Shown here piece after piece: positions 1 through 11,700 of a stretch of 64,000 bases of DNA. The notes under the pieces are model-generated. The model did no database searches. It was not told the origin of the DNA and saw only the letters and a list, made by a program, of their open reading frames with translations. The stretch is from Turritopsis dohrnii. Lineage: Eukaryota; Cnidaria; Hydrozoa; Anthoathecata; Oceaniidae. Every line of letters starts with the position of its first letter. Position 1 is the first letter of the stretch. The stretch spans positions 124,001 through 188,000 of the forward strand of contig BQMF02000198.1 in NCBI GenBank assembly GCA_027922465.2. Reading direction: 5' to 3'. A program made the translations under genes and the position numbers.

Positions 1-415
1 CGATCCCGAGCGACTGGTAGTTAGCAATTGACTTTCCTGGACAATATAAAACTGTATCATCAGCAAACTGAACAATGTGTGAATTTGGGACATGATCTTC
101 AAAATCGTTGAATTGTAATAAGAACAGTATTGGCCCCAATATCGAACCTTGGGGAACTCCACAGACTATGTGATTTAATTCCGATTTAACTCCATCGATC
201 TCGCAAAATTGTTTTCTGTCGAATAGATAGTCCTTAAACCAATCTAGAGCGATGCCTTTAATGCCATAAGATCTCAATTTCTCCAACAAGATGGCGTGAC
301 TAAGAGTATCAAACGCCTTTGACAAGTCGACAAATAAGGCACCTATGAGGTTACCTTTATCAATAGACTTCCGAATACTGTCAATAAGAAATATGGTCGC
401 ATGTTCGGTGGATCT
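1..415 (-). mobile_element. Non-LTR retrotransposon, reverse transcriptase middle part (inverted segment)
   Basis: Read on the minus strand from about 415 to the window edge, this is an open reverse-transcriptase segment without its own ATG. It shows the RT block with 'FVDLSKAFDT' (catalytic Asp motif), then 'GVPQGSILGP', then the active-site box 'FADDT', in the usual order of a LINE RT. It runs off the left edge just after the FADD box. The continuation of the same protein is not on this strand; it lies on the plus strand from about 411. LINE identity is clear; the clade (CR1/Rex-like) is a guess. Confidence 0.9.
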
Positions 416-1093
416 TTCCAGTGTCCAGAATTACTTTGCTGAAAACGAACTTATTATGAATGTCAATAAAGGTAAAACTGAATCTATGGTATTTGGTACG
501 CACAGAAAACTAAACATGACATCATTAAACCTCTATTATAACGAAAACAAAATCTCATCAACAACCCATTACAAGTATCTTGGTACCCAGCTAGATCAAA
601 CACTCACATTAGCAGACCACTTCAAAGATGTATACAAAAAAGCTTCAAATAAAATCTACCTGCTAAATTGCCTAAGATCAAAGCTTACTCGAGAAGATGC
701 AGTGCAAATCTACAGAGGCATTATTATGCCTGCTTTTCTATTCAACAACTAAATTCACTTGACAATCGAGCTTACAATGTAACTATGTCTGTTGTTCCGA
801 AATTGAGAAATGAAATAGAAAAACATTGCTGTCTTCTAGTTAAAAAGTGTTTAGTTGGAAAAACTTGTGAAAATTTTCGAAATTACTTTTGAATGAGTAA
901 CCATGGGAAGAATACAAGAAACAATGGTTATATGATAACTCAACCTATGGTAAAATTGGAATGTACGAAAGCTGGTTTCTTTTTTCTCGGTCCAAAATTA
1001 TATAATTCACTTCCACTAGATGTCAGGAAGTGTGATTCGTTTAGCCAGTTAAGACCTTGTGCAAGAAGCACTTCTCATAGTTTTAATGTCTGA
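411..1093 (+). mobile_element. Non-LTR retrotransposon, C-terminal part of RT ORF (degenerate)
   Basis: The plus strand carries the region that should follow the FADD box: a thumb-like stretch starting 'DLSSVQNYFAENEL', then 'KGKTESMVFGT', 'YKYLGTQLDQ' and 'DAVQIYRGIIMPAFLF'. Around 750 the frame breaks; later pieces continue to a LINE-typical tail containing 'GPKLYNSLPLDVRK' near 985-1030. The ORF is therefore dead, with at least one frameshift and a stop near 890. With the inverted segment on its left this forms one 5'-inverted insertion. The T-rich tract and short repeats after 1100 may be its 3' end. Confidence 0.85.
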
Positions 1094-3037
1094 ACTCTTT
1101 TCAACTTTGTTTTTCTTTTTCTTTTTTTTCTTTTCCAGTTTTTTACAATTTTTATATTTTCAAAATTTTTAAATTTTTCTCCATGAGATTTTTACTTTGT
1201 GCTTTTAGAATTCCCAAGATTTAATTTTAATTTTTTTTTATTTTTTTTTTTTTTGTATTTTTACATTTTCACATTTTTAAACTTTATAAATAAACTATCA
1301 ATACACTACAAGGCATATGGAAAAAAGTATCAACTTTTCCTTCTATCATATACCTGTACCTGTACCTATACCTTCTATCAAATACCTTACATGCTAATCT
1401 TTTATTTTTTACTCTAATATTATTCTTATAGAACGTATATGAAAAACAATTTCTTGTAAATTGATTATACCTATCCTTTGTTCGGAATAATAATAATAAA
1501 TAACAATAAGGCCCGGGATAACTTCCAATCATCGTCAAAACACAGTTTTGGAAATACAAATCCAGAGATCACTTCAATGAACCAATAAATCAATGAATCT
1601 TTAGATTTATTTGTCGAAAAGGTATCGAAATTATAAATCTAAGGTATAGTAGTGCAAAAGAAAAAAAATTGATAAATCGAAATTGAAGATTCTTCGATTG
1701 AAGCATTTCCTGAAATGACATCGTTTTGTCGATAATACTTGAAAAGGAGACGATAGTTATATATATTATCGATAATCATCAGTTAATCTGTCTTTCAGAA
1801 ATCATCGCTGACGAGTTGACAAAAGGTCGACGAAAATATTATGATGATGAGAATAAATTATTGTATAATATACTTATAAGCAAATAAAATGAAATGACAA
1901 AAAAGAAACAAGGAAGAATAAAAATCAGTTGTTTTGCTTGTGATGAAATCAACAAGATAATTCAATCTTTCTTAATTCATTGTAAAATTCTATTTTCTTT
2001 TCTTGTTATATACTTATTGAACTCTACATCTTTTACCATGCACTTCATCTCCGACTGAGTATCTTTGAGCTCCCGCTCTCCCCCACAACCAAACAAACCG
2101 CACCGGCCCCACACTATGAAAATGACTCATTAGATTCGTGTTCTGTTACACGAAGTATAACAATTTTTTGAGAAAAGATTCTGGCAGTGGACTTTTTTTT
2201 CAACCAAGGTACTTTAGAGAAAGAAACGCGAATGTGTTTTGATTTTTTTAGAAATTGATTTAAAGGACCCTAAATTGCTTGTAGTCACTGAGATTTATAA
2301 CTTGGTCTTTCTTAAGTTCAACCATTTTTTGTTATTTTAGGGGAGAAATGTCTTGTGTGTGAGAGATATCAGCTAATTTTGGAGAGGATTAATTAGGAGA
2401 ATGTTACCTCAAAAATAGAATGTGTGTTGCATCTTAATGAGGGTGCTATTTCCCTTTCACAACAGTGTCTAATCTTAGCAGTGGCCGACTGTCTGAAGTC
2501 AAAGTTGATTCCGGCCACCAAAATTTTAGAAAATTAGTGTTGTTGTGGCCCGCCTGGACAAACAAAAATATATACAAATTGTAAAAATGATTTCCATTAC
2601 TGTATATGAACTCTGCCATTCAGCTTCACATCATGAATTCTTCTTATTTTACAAGAAAATTCAAGCTCTGACAATCCTTAATTTTTTGGACCAATGATTT
2701 GAGTTTCAAGTTGTTCTTATTGTTCTTATAAAAAGAAAAGCATTTCTGTTGATAATGTCTAGTGGAGACTATATACAAAGTATCTATAAAGAAAATCACT
2801 GATACAGCTTCTTGTATTTCTTCTTGTCATCAAGTTTCATACCTAAAGTAATGTATATAAGTTCAGGTTTACCTTACACAATAATATTCACTTTAATGAA
2901 GGGTTTGATTTACCAAGGTAAACTCTATAAGTAAACTTTGTAGCTGTATTTTCAAGAAAGCAAACCATTGTGTGTGGACATGACCTTACTTTATATTTTC
3001 CGTTATAGTAAAATGCAAAGAATTTAGTCTGTTTAAT
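1094..3037. other. Intergenic: T-rich tract and upstream region of PDCD10
   Basis: No coding exon is seen. 1105-1280 is strongly T-rich on the plus strand, and 1340-1390 has short 'tacctgtacct' type repeats; both may belong to the 3' end of the LINE copy. A C-rich patch lies at 2068-2115. Close to PDCD10 a pyrimidine-rich stretch ends in 'gttatag' at 3002-3008, a possible 3' splice acceptor 29 bases before the start codon. Confidence 0.5.
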
Positions 3038-6000
3038 ATGGCTCAAACAGCTTCATCTGAAGTGAATCCAGTTCCTAATCTAGCACTACAGTCTATCATT
3101 CGACCAGCTTTAGCAGCAGTAAGTGTATTTTCCTTTTTTTTTAATTATATGATACTATATTATTAATATATACAGGCATATGTTGTTGTTCTGATTCTTT
3201 ATCCTGAGTAGAGCACTAAATGAATTTTCTTCATAGAGAGTGATAGGAATAGGAAATAACAGAAGAAATAAAAACACAAAATTTCATGTATATTCTTCAC
3301 ATAATCATTGGTTGAACTATTGTTTGATACAAAGGAAAGGATAGAAGTCATGCAAAGATTGTCCAAACATATTATATAGAGAGAGTATAGTGATCTTATA
3401 AATAGATAAACAAAGAGAGCGGGAACAATATAGTTACGAGGAGAGAGTAAAAAAAATTAGGAAATAGTGATGTACCTGATATCTGTGCAATGTTTTTTGT
3501 TCAGCTTGTTAATGAATCTCGTAAAGATCTGAAAGCTTCCATCCAACAGCTTATCAAAGCATTTACTGTGGTATGTCGACTGTTTTTAAAAATTGTATGA
3601 AAGTAATTTGGGTTTTCAAAAGGGCGGTTTTTGAAATGCCATCTTTTGATAAAGACCTTGACTTCATGGTTTTATCCTTTTACTGTATTTGGTTCTCTAC
3701 ATTTCCTGCTAGCGATATTCCATTGATTTTGGTTTGATTGTGCATTTAGGCTGAGGAAGCTATACCAGGTATAAGTCAAGAGATTCTTGCTGGAATTTTA
3801 AGAGCTGGTATGTATCTATTACCTCGTTGAATGTTTTTGATGATTTTTCAGCCTGAATTGTTGTCATTCTGTTTTTTTAACTTTATGAACATAGTTTCAG
3901 ATTTTGAGTCTCATCATGCAATGATATGTACTGTATTGAATCACCTAAGTTTCTTGTTAGACCAACCTGTAGTTATGTGCGAAAAACGTATTTCACACAT
4001 TTACTGTAGGTGGGAAAATAAACAATCACTAGTAAAAATAATATATATACTTTTAAACCAGAGCTTGATAGGGATTTACCAAAATCTGGATTGTTCCTAT
4101 TTTGGAAGCTGACACAAACTGTTTTTAATTTTGAAACAAAGATTTGAGCCTAAAGTTTGTTCTTATTTTGTTTTTTTTTATTTGGTTTTCAGGTGTGTCT
4201 TATAAACAAAAGCTTTTGTGTGATTTGAATATGAAAATGCAGTTATTTATTCAAATTCATGTGTTTGGATTTAGGATTGTTACTTCTAAAATCTTATAGA
4301 AAATGACTGAATCAAGTTTGCTATGTGTAGTTTACAAAAGCTCTGAAAATCATTTCATCAACATGAACTCTTGATACAGCAGACCTTCTTTTGGGTTCAT
4401 ATTTTTGTGTCTGTTTTACATCTGTTTTACTGTTAGAAAGTACAAGAATGTTTTGTTTCCGTATATTTAGATGGCTACTCTATGAATATTAATGAGATCT
4501 TGTTACGCTGTTTTTATATTGACAACGATGGTAAGTTTAGCAGGATTTTGTGAATTTGCAAATTTATGTATCTCAAAAGGTAAAGTATAGCCAAATTTAT
4601 CAACTTTTCAGATGTACACATCGAGAGGAAAGAACCTGAATTTGTAAAGCTTGAAACAAAAGCTAATGGTAGGAACATTATTGACCACAAACTACTGAAG
4701 TGCAGCCCTATGAACTTTTTAACTTTTAATTTGTTGAAAAACCACTGCAAATGAGTACATTTCTATAGAAATATGCACACAATGCCAATCAAAACTTTCT
4801 TCATCGCAGTGACTTTTTGACGATTTGCCCACTGGGGTTGCGTGGAATGGAGACTTAAGATCCCATTATATCGTATGGCTTCTCCAAAGCCTCCCTGCTC
4901 CATTTTCCTGAGAATTTATTTTGGATTCAATAAAAACATTCTATCTTGGGTGAAGAGCATTATTATAGTGAAGTTGGATTGAATCTAGTTCACATCTATA
5001 AATCTTATTTCACAATTCCATCTGCATACATGTCAAGAAATAAAATGACTTCATAATGTTATAGAACTAAAAGCTATCCTTGGTAGGATACCTGAAGAAA
5101 TTCAAGATCGCTCCAAGTTTCTTCAAACAATCAAGTATGTTCAATAATGATCTGTTTGAAATTATTTGAAAATATTTCACGGTGCAAATGCCGAATGCAT
5201 GCTGCAAATATTTCGACAAACCAAATTCCAGCTACTTTAGTCGGACTATCAAAGTTAAAACTCTCCCAACATCATTTGAGTAGACATGAGTGCAGACTAA
5301 ATGAGAAAAGATGAAACTTTGCCAAAACTGTCGAAATATATGCATTTTTAAAGCTACCCGTAAACTAAAAGCTATAACTTGTGCTAATAAAAGAGGCTTC
5401 TAACTGCTTATATGTACTAACAGAAGGACACTGCATATTAATTTTTCAGTAGGGGAATTGTCCTAGAAATGTCTCTACTTGAAGTTTTTTCCGAATTTCG
5501 TTCAAAGGTTTCCTTTTATTGGACTTTTGTTGACCAAATTTCCTTGTGTTTTAATTACTGCTTTGTATTTTTGCATTTTCCTAGGGACATTGCCAGTGCC
5601 ATTAAAGAGCTTCTTGACTCTGTTAATCAAGTTTTAAAAACGTATCAGGACCAAGGCAGAATAAAGGAGTATCGTAAGGTAAAAACACCTTGGTGTCGTA
5701 CCGGCATACTGACGTCTAAAAGACGTTTTGTGTCGGCACTCACTTTTTGTTATTTTTACCTGTGATTGGGAACTTGATTTTCGATTTTTTTGTAGACGCT
5801 TGAACAAGATAAGCGGGAGTTTGTCAAATATTCCAAAAGCTTTAGTGATACCTTGAAACAATATTTTAAAGACATGAAGTAAGGAGATTTGTATTTTAAT
5901 CATTTGTTCATCTATTCGTCCATCCGCTCTGTCATCCATTACTGTATGATATTTTTTAGGCAAGACAGTGTATTTTTCAGTGCAAATTGCTTGATTAACC

Positions 6001-6050
6001 AGACTAATAACATCTTGATTGTTTTCCGAATGGTTGGACGAAAGAGCTGA
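3038..6050 (+). CDS. PDCD10: Programmed cell death protein 10 (CCM3) homologue
   Basis: Nine exons with frame-consistent GT-AG junctions: 3038-3118, 3505-3570, 3750-3807, 4471-4530, 4612-4668, 5065-5134, 5585-5678, 5796-5878, 5960-6050. Together they give 219 aa, against 212 in human. The N-terminal half is the helical dimerisation region. The C-terminal half, the FAT-homology domain, is strongly conserved: 'DIASAIKELLDSVN' in exon 7, 'EFVKYSKSFSDTLK' plus 'YFKDMK' in exon 8, and 'ANCLINQTNNIL' in exon 9. Known family role: adaptor that binds GCKIII kinases and striatin in STRIPAK and acts in Golgi polarity, cell junctions and vascular integrity in vertebrates. The N-terminus is poorly conserved, so the start is less certain than the rest. 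The short ORF at 5469-5765 is only exon 7 with intron read-through. Confidence 0.95.
4753..4838 (+). repeat. MITE family F, copy 1 (PDCD10 intron)
   Basis: Contains the family core 'ttctatagaaat', then 'cttcatcgcagtgacttttt' and the end 'tttgcccactgggg'. The 5' end is eroded. It sits in the intron between exons 5 and 6 of PDCD10. The family is a short foldback repeat with ends close to CCCAGTGGGCAAAAT. Confidence 0.8.
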
Positions 6051-6084
6051 ACAGAACAAGCTGGAGCAGAACAAGATTATGCCG

Positions 6085-6090
6085 AATAAA
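6085..6090 (+). terminator. Polyadenylation signal of PDCD10
   Basis: An AATAAA hexamer lies 35 bases after the PDCD10 stop codon, in an A-rich context. It is the first canonical signal downstream, so a very short 3' UTR is likely. Confidence 0.6.
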
Positions 6091-6380
6091 GATAAAGAAA
6101 TTATTCAAAATAATACTCTCGCATGGACATTCGAACATTGAGAGACTTTGTATTATTATTTTGACAGTTTACACATAAAGGCCTAGACACACGGTAGATT
6201 TGGACTCATAATGGAATTTATATAATAAGGATATTTTATATTTGTATTCAGTATAATACAGAGATGGAATCTGCTCAAGTGACCTGTAGATCCTATCTGT
6301 AGATGGCAGCTGCATAATTTGGCTCATAACCAATTTTAACTATATCCCAAACTTTAGGACCATCCAGCCGGCACATTTGT

Positions 6381-6466
6381 TAAAATCTCTGAGAAGGAGT
6401 GCATTTTTATAGATCTATACACAGTTTCAATAAGTATGCTCTTCGTCGCAGTGCCTCTTTACGATT
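6381..6466 (+). repeat. MITE family F, copy 2
   Basis: Core blocks 'ctctgagaaggagtgcattt', 'tatacacagtttcaataa' and 'gctcttcgtcgcagtg' match the family. The right end is truncated at 'tttacgatt'. Confidence 0.75.
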
Positions 6467-6559
6467 AACAACATGTTCATACTACAACATAAGTGCAATA
6501 ATAAGTATACAATATAGATTTGTTATCTACAAGGGAACAGACTGGGTTGGAGGTTGGAT

Positions 6560-7010
6560 ATATTTTTGATCCGCAGTCTGTATTACTACTGTTGACGTCA
6601 ACCTTCACAATTTCCAAACCCTTAATTTTTCTAATTAAGCAAACTTCGCTCATGAAAATGTTTACACTAAATTATGGTATTGATGTGATCGGTAGAGTGC
6701 GAAAGTCCTTCGGTGTTGCTTTTAGTGGCTTTTTCATTCGAATCGAAAGTTTTTTCGCTCACCTGAAGACAATACATTGCACGAACGTAACACTCGAGCC
6801 CTATTCAGTCATCACCAGAGCAGCTAGAGGTAAAGGAAGGAAAATTTGTTTCTCTGTCTCAAACAGGGGAGGGGGATCTCTTTCCAAACGATGACGTCAA
6901 CTCAGGGGGGAGGGGGTAAAGCGAAGTTGACGCAGGTTGACAGAGGGGGGAGGGGGGGTCAAAAATCTTGAAAAAATGGTTGACGTCATTTGTGAACAAT
7001 CCCTTACGAC
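6560..7010. repeat. G-rich repeat region with GACGTCA motifs
   Basis: Holds several runs of five or more G (around 6868-6875, 6905-6915, 6943-6957) among repeated 'ttgacgtca' and 'gttgacgca' words, ending at 'gttgacgtcatttgtgaac'. It looks like the end of a degenerate transposable element; no termini could be defined. The G runs could form quadruplexes. The open frame over 6520-6894 has no recognisable domain and was not called a gene. Confidence 0.4.
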
Positions 7011-7149
7011 GATTACAAAATTGTTCAGATAAGACGATTACAACGATTACACTGATCTGAACCAGCCTTAAATACCGTTAAAGTGAGATTGTTTTGAAGC
7101 GGGATTAAAACTAGTTGATTTAAAGCAGTCCAGCGAGCAAATTTCTTGA

Positions 7150-7232
7150 AAACTCTCTGAGATGGAGTGTATTTTTATAGAAATATACACACAATTTCAA
7201 TGGAAATAATCTACATCGCAGCGTCCATTGGG
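7150..7232 (+). repeat. MITE family F, copy 3
   Basis: Shows 'ctctgagatggagtg', 'tatagaaatatacacacaat' and 'catcgcagcg' in family order, with a diverged right end 'tccattggg'. Confidence 0.7.
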
Positions 7233-7927
7233 AGCATTTATGGAATGTGTGTCTTTGTTGCCACGAAGTTAGCGAAATTAAATATTCAGGACTCTATACT
7301 CTCACATATAGCAATATAAGAATACTTAATACACAGAAGTACATTCTGTTGTTTTTGTCTTTGTGGAAATTATGGAAATGATCCAAGCAACAACTTACCT
7401 TTTACTTTACTCGAGTAAAAACATTTCTCTTCGAAATGATCGGAGCAATACACACAGGTCGGTTACACGTTAAAACTGCTCCGGGATGAAATTTCGCCCC
7501 GGTCACAACTTTTGTGTATAACACTTATAAGGGTTCTCTTAAGACACAGGGTTGATACGTGTGTAACCGATCCCTTAGAAAGCGTAATCCGATTTAATCC
7601 GACTTTTGCTTCATATAAAAACTTCTTTTTTTATCCCAAAAAGAAATGATATTGGTAATATGATCATGACAGTCCAGAAAATTATTTTTAAGAACTCTTA
7701 TCGAGGTATTCTAGTCTTGTAATTTCTTCTTCGCAATTACCCGGATTGTCACGTCAAAAAATCAATGTACACGTGATTCAAACATTGCGTTTTGATTTGA
7801 AAAAGCTCAAGAGCAGCCGCATGAGAAGATAAGAAAAAATTCCGACACCTTTTTTTTCGTCTGCGCGAAATACTGACGACAAACAAAAAGTCCGAATATA
7901 AACAAACTAGAAGATTTTGTTACAGGG

Positions 7928-7930
<3 letters not shown>

Positions 7931-7976
<46 letters not shown>
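7931..7976. repeat. (GATT)n microsatellite
   Basis: About eleven uninterrupted GATT units, likely length-polymorphic. Confidence 0.95.
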
Positions 7977-7978
<2 letters not shown>

Positions 7979-8506
7979 ATATTTTAAGTTAAGAAACATT
8001 ACAAGTCCGTAACTGTAAAAATTTTCAATTAAATTTAGTTTTTATCATATGGTAGATATATATAAGAATGTTTACATAAACTGAAATATTAGATATATAC
8101 ATATTGTTTCAAGTTAACACGGAAAACTTGTGTTACTTGTTTAAGGGAAGAGTGAGATATTCAAGCAAGGAGTGCTTCTACTGAAGCTTATTGTGTATTA
8201 GCAACTTTAAGGTGTGATCTTCGCGAAGTACGAAGTAAGTGATGCTTCGAACGAATTAGAAGTAACTGAAAAAAGTTCTCGAAGACGGAAGTGAATTTCT
8301 TTGTGTCATATCCCAAAAGCTAGAAACATGGGTACTCTCTTTGAGAACACAAGAATGCTAGAACATTCGTGTTATGTGCATTCACTTCATTCGCACAATT
8401 CGGCGCCCTGCATATGGCGCATTGATCGAATTTCCTTGTTTTGAATCACTGCTCTCCTCCTTTTCTTCGCGTCGTTCGACCGACAACGACTTGACGTAAA
8501 ATTTGA

Positions 8507-8525
8507 CCAATCATCGGAGACCACG
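8507..8525 (+). promoter_or_regulatory. ER stress response element (ERSE)
   Basis: CCAAT at 8507-8511, nine spacer bases, then CCACG at 8521-8525: an exact match to the mammalian ERSE (CCAAT-N9-CCACG), bound by NF-Y together with ATF6 or XBP1. It lies 213 bases before the DNAJC3 start codon in the sense orientation. Mammalian DNAJC3 is an unfolded-protein-response target, so position and gene agree. The site match is seen directly; activity is inferred. Confidence 0.75.
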
Positions 8526-8737
8526 AAAATATATTATTTGTGGCTGTGAAACTTCCATCAGCAAAACATAAGCATATTTCTTGAACTGTAATTGGCTAGT
8601 GAATATTTTGGCATAAACAAATCTACTTTTTCCATGAATTTAAACTAAACTACACTAGCTTCGCATTCAAAGTACAATATTCTCAAGAAAAAAATTATTT
8701 TTCTTGTCTGGGGACGAAATCCCGTGTTAAAAGCAAC

Positions 8738-11700
8738 ATGTGGGCTGAATCTTCATGGTTATACAGAGTTTTTTCTTCATTCTCCGTTTTGTTTATGACC
8801 TTGGAAACTGATTTTCAAGGTTAGTTTGGTATCTAAACTCTTACAACTACTTAATTGCATTAGTTTCTTTTCTCCTATTTACACAAGGTAAGCTTTTTTC
8901 ATGTAAATTTTATATTGTATGTATCTTTTTATTATTTCCATTGATCGCACATTTCTTTATGTATTTGTTTGCCATACTTGCATTTGTTGGATTAAGCTAT
9001 TATGGCTATTGTAGTAGTAGATCAATTTGAAATGTATAGCTTTTATGCATGTTTATACCTTGTGAAAACTGGAAGAAATACATGAAATTAAGTGGAACCA
9101 TTACGCTATTGCACTTTTGACCGTTAAAAAAATGAAATATACTCTCCAAAATAAAAACTGGAAGCACAGCGCATATTAGGATTATAGATAATAAGTTAAA
9201 ATTTTTAGTAGCATTTGATTGGTTTTAAATGTTTTGATTATTATATATACATCATTTTTTTTCTGCGAACGTACACTGTCGTTTGGTAGTAGAACACTGG
9301 TTTACTTACTTGCAAACGAATTTAAAATCACATTTTCACTTTAATATTATACTTCAGGATAAGAAATGCAACAATACAAATGCAATCACTGCCTGGTTTG
9401 AAAAATTGTTTTGATTAAAGTTTAGGCAAATGATAAAGAAACTGACTTAGTCAACATAATGATCTCCTGCGTGACAAGAAAAAACACAAAAAAACGTTCT
9501 TTTTTCTTCTTTCCTTCTTTCCGATGATGTGGCCTCTTTTTTTCTTCTCACAGGGGGGCTAATACAGGATTTGAATTTGAGCGGCGGTAGCCGCACATTG
9601 AGCCTGACGAGTGAAGCGAGTCAGGTGAACAAATGCAGCTGGGGGTCAGGGGTGGTGCTGTAAGCCCCCTCTGTGGGGTCCGGGGGCGAAGCCCCGAAAA
9701 ATTTTCGATTTGAGGGCCTAGAATGGTCTAAAATGCATTTTATTTTAACATACTATACATATTCTTAGTCCCTTAAAACTTTCTCATTTCTTGTTATTCG
9801 TGTCGTAACAGTCTTTCCTGTAGAATCTTCAAATGTTCTTTGAAATTCAATCACGCGAATCGGCGTGTTTACCTTCCGCCATTTTTGATTTCCTTACTTT
9901 GTGTATATTTTACAGGACTATATAATCATTTCGAAAGTTTCAGTTCGTAAAGTAATCACCTAGCCTTGATAACCAGGTACGGAAACCTCACAGAGTGCCC
10001 TTCTTTCCCAGCGCTTCTTCTTTGCTTTACGCTAAATTGTAAGTCTGATTTAGCGCAAAAGAGAGAAGAAGCGACGGTAAGGAGGTTGTCTTTCCGCTTT
10101 AAAATAAATATACACGCGAAATATACGAATTTGGTAAATTAATCCATAAAATATATTACAAGAATCAGTACTCTTTCTAGTAACGTGTAAATTTCCACTG
10201 AAGTTGTTGAAAACATGTGTACGTAATAATAACGTGCACGTGTTTTTTGAAAAGTAAAAGAATTATTCTTATCGAATGCCGTAGCACCTGTCTATTTCGT
10301 TTTATTGCGTTTGTTATAAACAATGTATAATCCCCGTGATCGAAATTATCATGGAAATTATTAAAAGAGAAAAAACTTGTGTGGAAATTTATCCTGTCTC
10401 GTTCAACGTCGTCCCAGGGTCTTTTCTCATGTCTGAGGCGGTAATTAACCTCACTTCCGATTCTTTATATATACGAGTTTTGTTTCTCCTCACGATTCCT
10501 TTTTTCCCTTTCTTTCGTTTTGCTCTTCTCACATTCTTTTTTTATCTTTTCAAAAAAAATTTTTTCCCTTTTTTTTTGAATTTGGGCGCCTCGATCTTGG
10601 CGCCCAATAGCAGTTACCGCTATGAAATTTGACCTGTATTAGCCCCTGTCTCATATCATCTATATATTTCTTTTCAAAATTAAGTTTCAAAGGAGACATA
10701 AGGGGCTTAGGGATGAGGTTGTTGAAAGTAATGGCAAAACAGAATTCTATATTATGTGACATGAAAAACACAAAAAATGGTAGAACATGTGGAGTGTGAA
10801 GTTATTTTTCGTATTTTATGTTAGATGTAGAGGAGTACTAAAACTCTGGGTAATTTTTTACAGGTTTTAATTTCAAAAATTATGTCTCAATAGGCAACGA
10901 AAAATAAAATCTTTTTTTGTTTTGGTAAGTGGGGAGATTATAACTTTAATTCGGGACAAATCAATGGTATTTCGGGACTTCGGGACAGGGTACCTGAATT
11001 CAGGACAGTTTGAATCTTTGACATTAGCATAGTAATGTTTGCTATGACGTTTCGGAGCCAGAAAAAGTTTTACTAGACATATCATTTGCCTATATCTTGT
11101 GCATGATGTTTATACTTTCAGTATGTAGACAGTTTGGGTCAATTCATTCACAAGTGAAGTAATATGTGCTTTCTTTGACCATTTCATTTGTTTTTTTCTA
11201 TATCTCCAACTTTCAGTGTAAATTAAATGAAATGCATTAAAAGTATAAGAAATATTTTTATAATATTGAAAGTGGCATTTTTGTATTACATTTTGCATAA
11301 AGTTTTGGGTTTGTCATTAACTATTCTGAATAAACAAACAATCCTAAATCCGGAGGGACTTTCTGAAAATGGCAAAAAACTGTTACACAAATAGATAAAC
11401 AGATAGATAGGATGTGTCAACCAAACAATTTCCTACACTCAAAAAGCGCAGAAATTGAATTAAAGTTAAATGGTTATTTCCCAAGAAATCACTTCATTTT
11501 ATCAAAAACATTTTACAGAAATATAATACATTTTTCTGTCTTAGGTGTTGAAGGTGATGCTTCTGCTAATGTTGATCACCATCTTGAAATGGGTAAGCGA
11601 CTCCTTGCTGCCGGGCAACTGACAGAAGCATTATCGCATTATCATTCAGCAGTAGGTAAGATTGTTTTCATTTTTTTCTTATTATTATTAAATCTTCTGG

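Larger units (their letters stand above)
6467..8506. other. Intergenic between PDCD10 and DNAJC3
   Basis: Apart from the G-rich repeat (6560-7010), MITE copy 3 and the GATT microsatellite, no coding exon or RNA gene is recognised. The last few hundred bases are the presumed promoter region of DNAJC3. Confidence 0.5.

Noticed and set aside
345..752. Intact 135-aa gene
   Set aside because: It is the C-terminal part of a broken LINE reverse transcriptase; the first residues come from reading across the inversion point.
10336..10632. 98-aa ORF
   Set aside because: Low-complexity Phe/Pro frame inside the 9551-10648 transposon.
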